Below are positions 62,593-64,000 of a stretch of DNA of 64,000 nucleotides, one piece after another. The notes under the pieces were generated by a model. That model did not search any database and was not told where the DNA came from. It saw nothing but the letters and a program-made list of their open reading frames with translations. This stretch comes from Paralichthys olivaceus. Lineage: Eukaryota > Chordata > Actinopteri > Pleuronectiformes > Paralichthyidae. The DNA lies in assembly GCF_024713975.1 (NCBI RefSeq), contig NC_091098.1:22823316-22887315 (forward strand). The letters run 5' to 3'. How positions within the stretch are numbered: position 1 is the stretch's first letter; each line of letters begins with the position of its first letter. The translations under genes were made by a program, and so were the position numbers.

Positions 62593-64000
62593 CAACTATT
62601 TCTTACAGCAGCCTTGGCGTATCGGACCTGTGTGCATTATCATTTCACATCCGCGCGCACGCACGCAAACACAAAGACGGCAAACCAGGTTTCATGTAAA
62701 ATTTTATAAAAATATCACAGGTGTATCAGTGCCTTCACATTTACAGGGAGAAAAATCTTGAATAAAATATTATAATAGCATTTAAAACACTGTGAGGGGA
62801 ATCAGGTCTGCGGAGACTGAACATTCAGGCTCTGATCTAAAACACTACATCTCAGTTAAGAAGCAAATCCTTTGACATTCTAAATCAAAGAAAGACAAGA
62901 ATGTGATCACAATCTGATACAGACGCTAAGGTTCCTTCATCAGTTACGTGAACGCATCATTAAAAGCAGCAGTGTCATAAAAATCTGCACTTTGAGGATA
63001 AATATTCAATATCATGTATAATTCAGTCTTATAAAGGTGGAAAGGAGGTTTAAACATAGTTTGCTCTACAGTGACACATGTGCAGTACCCTGACTCTCTA
63101 CCTTTTATTTTCAATACGAATGAAAGAGTTTGGTTCACAACTACTATAAGTTTAATTTGAAGAACACAAAACTAAATACAAACACTATCAGGAGACCGCA
63201 CCACAAAAATGAACTCATTACTGATTACTTCTCTTTATCTAAAATTCACAAAAGGGGGAAGTCATAATGATTCTTATTGGTGATGATAAAATTGCTGCTT
63301 CATAACAACAACCTGTGCTTTTTTATTTTATTCATAAGTAAAATCGTTCTCGTACACATGCTCAAGAGACAAGCTCTGCTAAAGGATCAATGTGGAGAAA
63401 TTCTCTATTTTTCTTGCGGCAAACAAATCCCAAGAAACAAAAGACAAATCCAGCAATGAGTTGACTCTCTGGACAGTGTTGTACCTACAGCCACAGTTTG
63501 ATATAGTTTATTATTCTGCCATTGGTTGACAGATTCTGTCATTCACAAATTCTGCAGCCCTCAAGAGTCACCAGAGAACCAAACACATTGTGTGGCCAGC
63601 TGTTTAGGAAACGATTTAACCTTTAGGAAAAACCAAAGTGGAGTGAATAGGCTTGGAGCTGTGGGCCCCACGCAGACAGTCCGGGGGAGTCAGACCGTAC
63701 TGAGAGATGTGCTGTTTCATTGTGGCTTTTATTTTTCAATGGGATTTGTCGTTGACTATCAGAACACAGTCGGTTTTGCCTTTCAGACCTAAAACTACTG
63801 ATTGTAAAACACTCGAGCTGAAGGGAAACCACACCTGGAGGACATCAGCCGCGGTCCGTGGTGAAAAGATAACGGGCTCTATCGCGTGTCCACAGAAAGG
63901 AGCAGCAGATCTCCTCCATGCTGATAGGTATTGATTGTGACTCACAGTGAGACATTGGTAACTGCTGTCACAACACGACGGCTCGATAACTGCAGCTCGG
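62593..64000. other. Right end of window, no gene recognised
   Basis: AT-rich sequence without a supported exon. Minus-strand AATAAA words near 63325 and 63730 would fit the 3' UTR of a gene entering from beyond the window. A more GC-rich stretch at 63820-63940 with an open frame on each strand could not be assigned. Confidence 0.4.

Noticed and set aside
63736-63945. Open frame on the minus strand at the window end
   Set aside because: No family recognised and no clear splice sites; both strands are open here, so it cannot be assigned.

Overview
The window is nuclear DNA from a ray-finned fish, most likely a percomorph teleost. It has vertebrate spliced genes with compact introns and teleost-type repeats (Rex1-like LINE tails, a SINE-like core, abundant CA/GATA microsatellites). 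The sequence alone does not name the species. No virus-like element, tRNA, rRNA or CRISPR array was recognised.

Eight genes can be reconstructed exon by exon with consistent splice sites and reading frames. In order: slc38a5-like glutamine transporter (+, 5' end outside the window, 244-5210); was, the Wiskott-Aldrich protein (+, 6747-10372); a class 3 semaphorin closest to SEMA3F (-, 11870-21585); tspyl2, a NAP/SET-domain protein (-, 29289-33173); ppp1r3f, a glycogen-targeting subunit of protein phosphatase 1 (+, 35060-43112); gpr173/SREB3, an orphan GPCR (+, 48520-49725); wdr13, a WD40 protein (-, 54684-59373); and an unrecognised four-exon gene for a 47-residue lysine-rich peptide (+, 61669-62207).

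Six of the eight (slc38a5, was, tspyl2, ppp1r3f, gpr173, wdr13) have human orthologues on Xp11.2, so the window is a shuffled counterpart of that block. The semaphorin does not belong to the human X block, but SEMA3F lies beside SLC38A3 on human 3p21. Its position near slc38a5 looks like an ancient paralogous arrangement that mammals lost. The genes are not an operon and do not share one pathway.

The larger non-coding stretches are the roughly 5 kb gap upstream of the semaphorin (23.6-28.9 kb), semaphorin intron 1 with CA and telomere-like repeats, ppp1r3f intron 1 with a Rex1-like LINE fragment, and the flanks of gpr173. The points most worth a second look are the unrecognised lysine-rich mini-gene, a six-residue loss in the GTPase-binding domain of the WAS protein, the semaphorin/slc38a5 linkage, and a perfect 16-bp hairpin in the ppp1r3f 3' UTR.
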